Below are positions 60,779 to 64,000 of a DNA stretch of 64,000 nucleotides, piece by piece. The notes below the pieces were generated by a model. That model was given only the letters and a program-made list of their open reading frames with translations. It had not been told where the DNA came from and ran no database searches. Both the position numbers and the translations under genes were made by a program. This DNA comes from Dillenia suffruticosa (taxonomy: Eukaryota; Streptophyta; Magnoliopsida; Dilleniales; Dilleniaceae), in contig JAVTVX010000027.1 in the NCBI GenBank assembly GCA_033439265.1, positions 7,393,001 through 7,457,000 on the forward strand, given 5' to 3'. Position 1 is the stretch's first letter. The number at the start of each line of letters is the position of its first letter.

Positions 60779-61418
60779 TGAAGACGCGTGATTAACGTGA
60801 TGAGACAACCAGTGGGAAAGGAAAAAGAAAAAAGGGATAGGGTAGGGCTTTTGATGTGATGGGAGTTGTCAACCGTCAATTTACAAATTACAAGTTTCAA
60901 AACTGCGAGAAGTTCATGACATCTTCACCTGCGTCCATCTCCTGCACCCCATCAACAATCCACGTGATCACTACGACCCAAATTATGAACACATATTTTT
61001 TATATTATACATTAGAAGATTAAAATTAAAATTCATTATTATTAGAAAATTAAAATTCTTCTCAAACTATATATCATGATGTGGTGGGTTGTTTCTTTTC
61101 TCTATGTTCTTGATCCAGAACAAAAGAGCACCCAAACAAAATTTTTATTAGAAAAATACTCATGCCCTTTCCCAAGCTACGCATCTTGTAGTAAGCATTA
61201 CACAGTGTCTATGATATGTCACAAAAATTGTGGCCAAATATATCAAAAAATAGTTTGGTATATAAATTATGAAAATAACTATTTTACACATAATAAATAT
61301 TAAAAGCATTATCATAAGCGATAAAAATTAATCCCATAAACCTCACAAGAATGATATTACATTCATCAGAAAATTTAATTATGCATCAAATATAATGTGA
61401 CACAAATAAGTAAAACAC
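60779..61418. other. intergenic DNA
   Basis: No gene or element recognised. AT-rich from about 60990. Confidence 0.4.
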
Positions 61419-61457
61419 AGAGAGAGAGAGAGAGGGGGGGTGTGTGTGTGTGTGTGT
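61419..61457. repeat. compound (AG)n-G7-(TG)n microsatellite
   Basis: About seven AG units, seven G, then about eight TG units, followed by GA-rich DNA to about 61560. Confidence 0.9.
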
Positions 61458-61559
61458 AGAGAGTGCAGACAGAGGATGAAGAGGGGAGAGGAATATGATA
61501 TGGTTGCCCAAGGAAGAGGCAAGAAAGAGAGAAAAAGGACGAAAGTGAGAGAGAACTAA

Positions 61560-62950
61560 AATTGTAAAAAAAAGAATAAATTACTTTAAAATTAATATAA
61601 AAATTAATTAATTAATAGATAAATTATTTTTTAATTACAATCAAGTAATACACATGTAATTTTAACAAATCCTAAATGGAAGAATTAAAACGATAGTTTT
61701 TTATAATTTAGAAAGTGTTTTTATATTTTAAAAAATTTAGAGTATGTTCGTACTCACCCTAAATTTAAGAAATATGTTTACACTTTTTTTTTTTAAAATT
61801 CTATTTCTTTCAATTAAATATATCATTATATATATTATTTTCATCGACACAACACAATATAAATATAAAGTTAAATGTGTTCGTGTCAAAATAGTATTTA
61901 ACCAATTGTATTTGTATTACACTAAATTTATTTAATATATAATAATTAATATAACATAATTACATACAATAACTTGAATTATGTTTGATTAGCTTAGTTA
62001 AAAATAAGAGCTTGACTCCGATATAATGATAAAAGAAATATAAATATAACTCTGATGTCATGATAAAAAATATATAAACATGGAAGAAATAATAAAATAT
62101 TAAACTTTAATACCCTATTGACTTATTGAATTATTATAATAATTTAGATTTATATAGAAAATATATTATAATAAATATTAAAATATAATATTAAAAATAT
62201 TAAAATAAAAAAATAAAAAAGTTAAATGTTTTAAAAATTAATTTAATTGTTTGATCGGATTTTGGTGTTGTTGGAGGGAGAATCCCAAAAACGAGAAAAA
62301 TGCTGGGAACGTCATGGGTTTTTGGCAGCTCAAAAGCAAACACCGCCTTAGCTCACCCACCAAACAAAATCTCATGATTGCTTATTTACAATTTAGACTT
62401 TATTTTCTAAGCAGTTTCAAATATTTCCACAAAATTACAAAATTTTAAGTTCGGGTCACTTGTGAAGCATGTCATGCGTTTTTACGCCCCTTGATCTGCT
62501 TGGTGGGCCCAAAACGACACCACCATTACAATTCTAGATCCAACATTTTCTCTCTCTTTCTTGTTTGGTTATATGAAAAGTTGTGTTTAACAAAATAATT
62601 AGTACTTACCAAAAAAAAATAATAAAATAAAATAATTAGTGAGAAATCAAATGACTCAAAATAGCCACTTGAATAAACTTTGGGGGAGACTTGGATGCTC
62701 TTGGACAGATTAAGGAGCATATATGTGGTCAATACTATTAATAATTATCATTAATGTTCAGTCTTCTCTTTTGATTTTTTTTCTATATTTAACCATTAAT
62801 ATTTAAAAGTTCAACTAATTTAATTCAAAAAAATTTATAAAATTTAATTTAAAAATTAACTCTTCTAACATTTTCTCTTTTGATTTAATTATTAGCGATC
62901 ATAAACTCATAGTATGGGAAGCTAGATATAATCGCATGCTTAATAATTAT
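61560..62950. other. intergenic DNA
   Basis: Very AT-rich to 62240. A slightly GC-richer block at 62245-62530 has no coding signal. No gene. Confidence 0.4.
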
Positions 62951-63330
62951 CAACATTCGGTTAATTACTATATACCCCTGTGATTTGACTAAATTCACTT
63001 ATTGTTCCTGTAAGAAAAAAATATTCATTTATATCCTTGTGGTTTTAAAAAAATATGGGAAGCTAACAGAAATTGATGGAATAGTGCATAATCAACGAAG
63101 GAAGAAAATAAAATATCCATTATACCCTCAATCTATCTCTCCCTCATTCTTCCGCATTTATCTTTGACCTCCAGAAAAAGATTACAAAAATAAAAAACCT
63201 CAACCCTCACGCACTTTTTCTGACAAAATCGAAGCCAAATTCTAGATCTAATAATCATTACGAAAATAATCAAAAATAGCAAAATCAGGGAACCAAATGA
63301 GATCGCTGTCTATGTCCATGTAGAGAGAGA
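62951..63330. repeat. possible interspersed repeat
   Basis: CCCCTGTGATTTGACTAAAT and then CCTTGTGGTTTTAAAA followed by GCTAACAGAAATTGATGGAA recall a widespread plant repeat with CCCCTGTGGTTTGAC units, known to me only from memory. No ends or duplications could be set. Confidence 0.3.
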
Positions 63331-63393
63331 GAGTGTTCCAAATTGTACGACCCGGAGATGGCAGTCCGATGATGGTCCGATCAGTCCCTTCCC

Positions 63394-63438
<45 letters not shown>

Positions 63439-64000
63439 GCATTGTTCTCTCCCTCCCCTCTCCAGAAATCAGCGCCGCCGCCGCCACCCCCTTTCTTAGC
63501 CCCTTCCATCACCGGCCCGACATCCCTCTATTTCAAGCGATCAAATCTTCTCTCTCTTTGAGGCGATTCGTTCTCTGTAGTCGCGCGATTCCTCTTCCAC
63601 TTGCAGTTGCGCAGCTGTTCTCCCTCGCCCTGTCCTGCCTCCTCCGTCGCCGTTTGATAGTCAAGGCTTCGTTCAATGTCAGGCGATCGTTCTCCGTCTC
63701 TCTCACCCTCTGCAGTCGTGATCTCCATCTTGAGATCGCACGATCTCTCTTTCTCTGGAACTTGATCGAAACCCTCAGTCTCAATCTCTCCCCCAATCTA
63801 AGACTTGGTTTTCGGTCAATCGTGTTATCTGTTCGCAGCAACCACCGCGGTAGTCATCTCATCCCGGACTTGGGTCTGGTTGGGTTGGTTGAAGAGGATG
63901 AGAGACAGAGAGGATAGGAAATGGAAGTCGCAGAGCAGAGGGGCAATTTTGGGGAAAAAAATAATCTTGCCAGATGACGGAAATTTCCGCGTGTCGTTCT
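63331..64000 (+). other. GC-richer tract, possible 5' region of a gene to the right
   Basis: A (TC)n run at 63397-63435 is followed by a GCCGCCGCC stretch (63472-63487) and mixed CT/CGATC-rich sequence to 63920. A plus-strand frame of 194 codons (63333-63917) and minus-strand frames over the same bases are open, but the protein is Leu/Ser/Arg-rich with no family resemblance and its first part is translated microsatellite. A leader or promoter of a gene beyond the window, or part of a repeat, is more likely than a protein. Confidence 0.3.

Noticed and set aside
60533-60900. Frames on both strands around the (AG)n run
   Set aside because: Driven by the microsatellite (Arg-Glu or Ser-Leu repeats).
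63533-63841. Arg-rich minus-strand frame
   Set aside because: Shadow of a GC/CT-rich tract that is open in several frames.

Overview
The window is nuclear DNA of a flowering plant, most likely a eudicot. It is strongly AT-rich and has spliced genes with plant-type introns, a Dof zinc-finger transcription factor (a plant-specific family), and a dense load of plant transposon families (Ty1/copia, Ty3/gypsy of Athila type, CACTA, hAT, MITEs, tRNA-derived SINE-like pieces). Nothing identifies the species. Only two host genes can be supported. One is the 5' half of an Elongator complex subunit 4 gene (ELP4) on the minus strand at 513-3799, cut by the left edge. The other is a complete, single-exon Dof gene at 50775-51785 that most resembles Arabidopsis Dof5.7/SCAP1.

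Layout. 1-3799: ELP4 exons 1-4. 5363-17497: an old minus-strand copia retrotransposon with 419 and 421 bp LTRs, a primer-binding site and a purine tract. A 5.3 kb hAT DNA transposon sits inside it (6785-12117, flanked by an 8-bp target duplication). 18415-18815: a hAT-type MITE. 19169-19323: a SINE-like element. 20864-46789: a minus-strand Athila-like gypsy element with LTRs of about 1.4 kb, whose gag is split by a 13.2 kb CACTA-like transposon (31677-44914). The CACTA element has 27-bp terminal inverted repeats, a 3-bp CCT target duplication, long higher-order repeats under both ends, a decayed multi-exon gene on the minus strand and a second decayed reading frame on the plus strand. 48096-48756: another hAT-type MITE. 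50285-52000: the Dof gene with a CT-rich leader. 54264-57939: a second hAT element with a perfect 8-bp duplication and a decayed transposase. 57948-64000: intergenic sequence with SINE-like and simple repeats, ending in a GC-richer CT/CGC tract that may be the leader of a gene lying to the right.

The window is best read as two genes separated by a history of insertions. The gypsy element landed first and was then split by the CACTA element; the copia element was split by a hAT. All retroelement and transposase reading frames are broken by stops or frameshifts, so no element here looks autonomous. The most unusual object is the CACTA-like element, with its spliced passenger gene and its paired 560-580 bp higher-order repeats.
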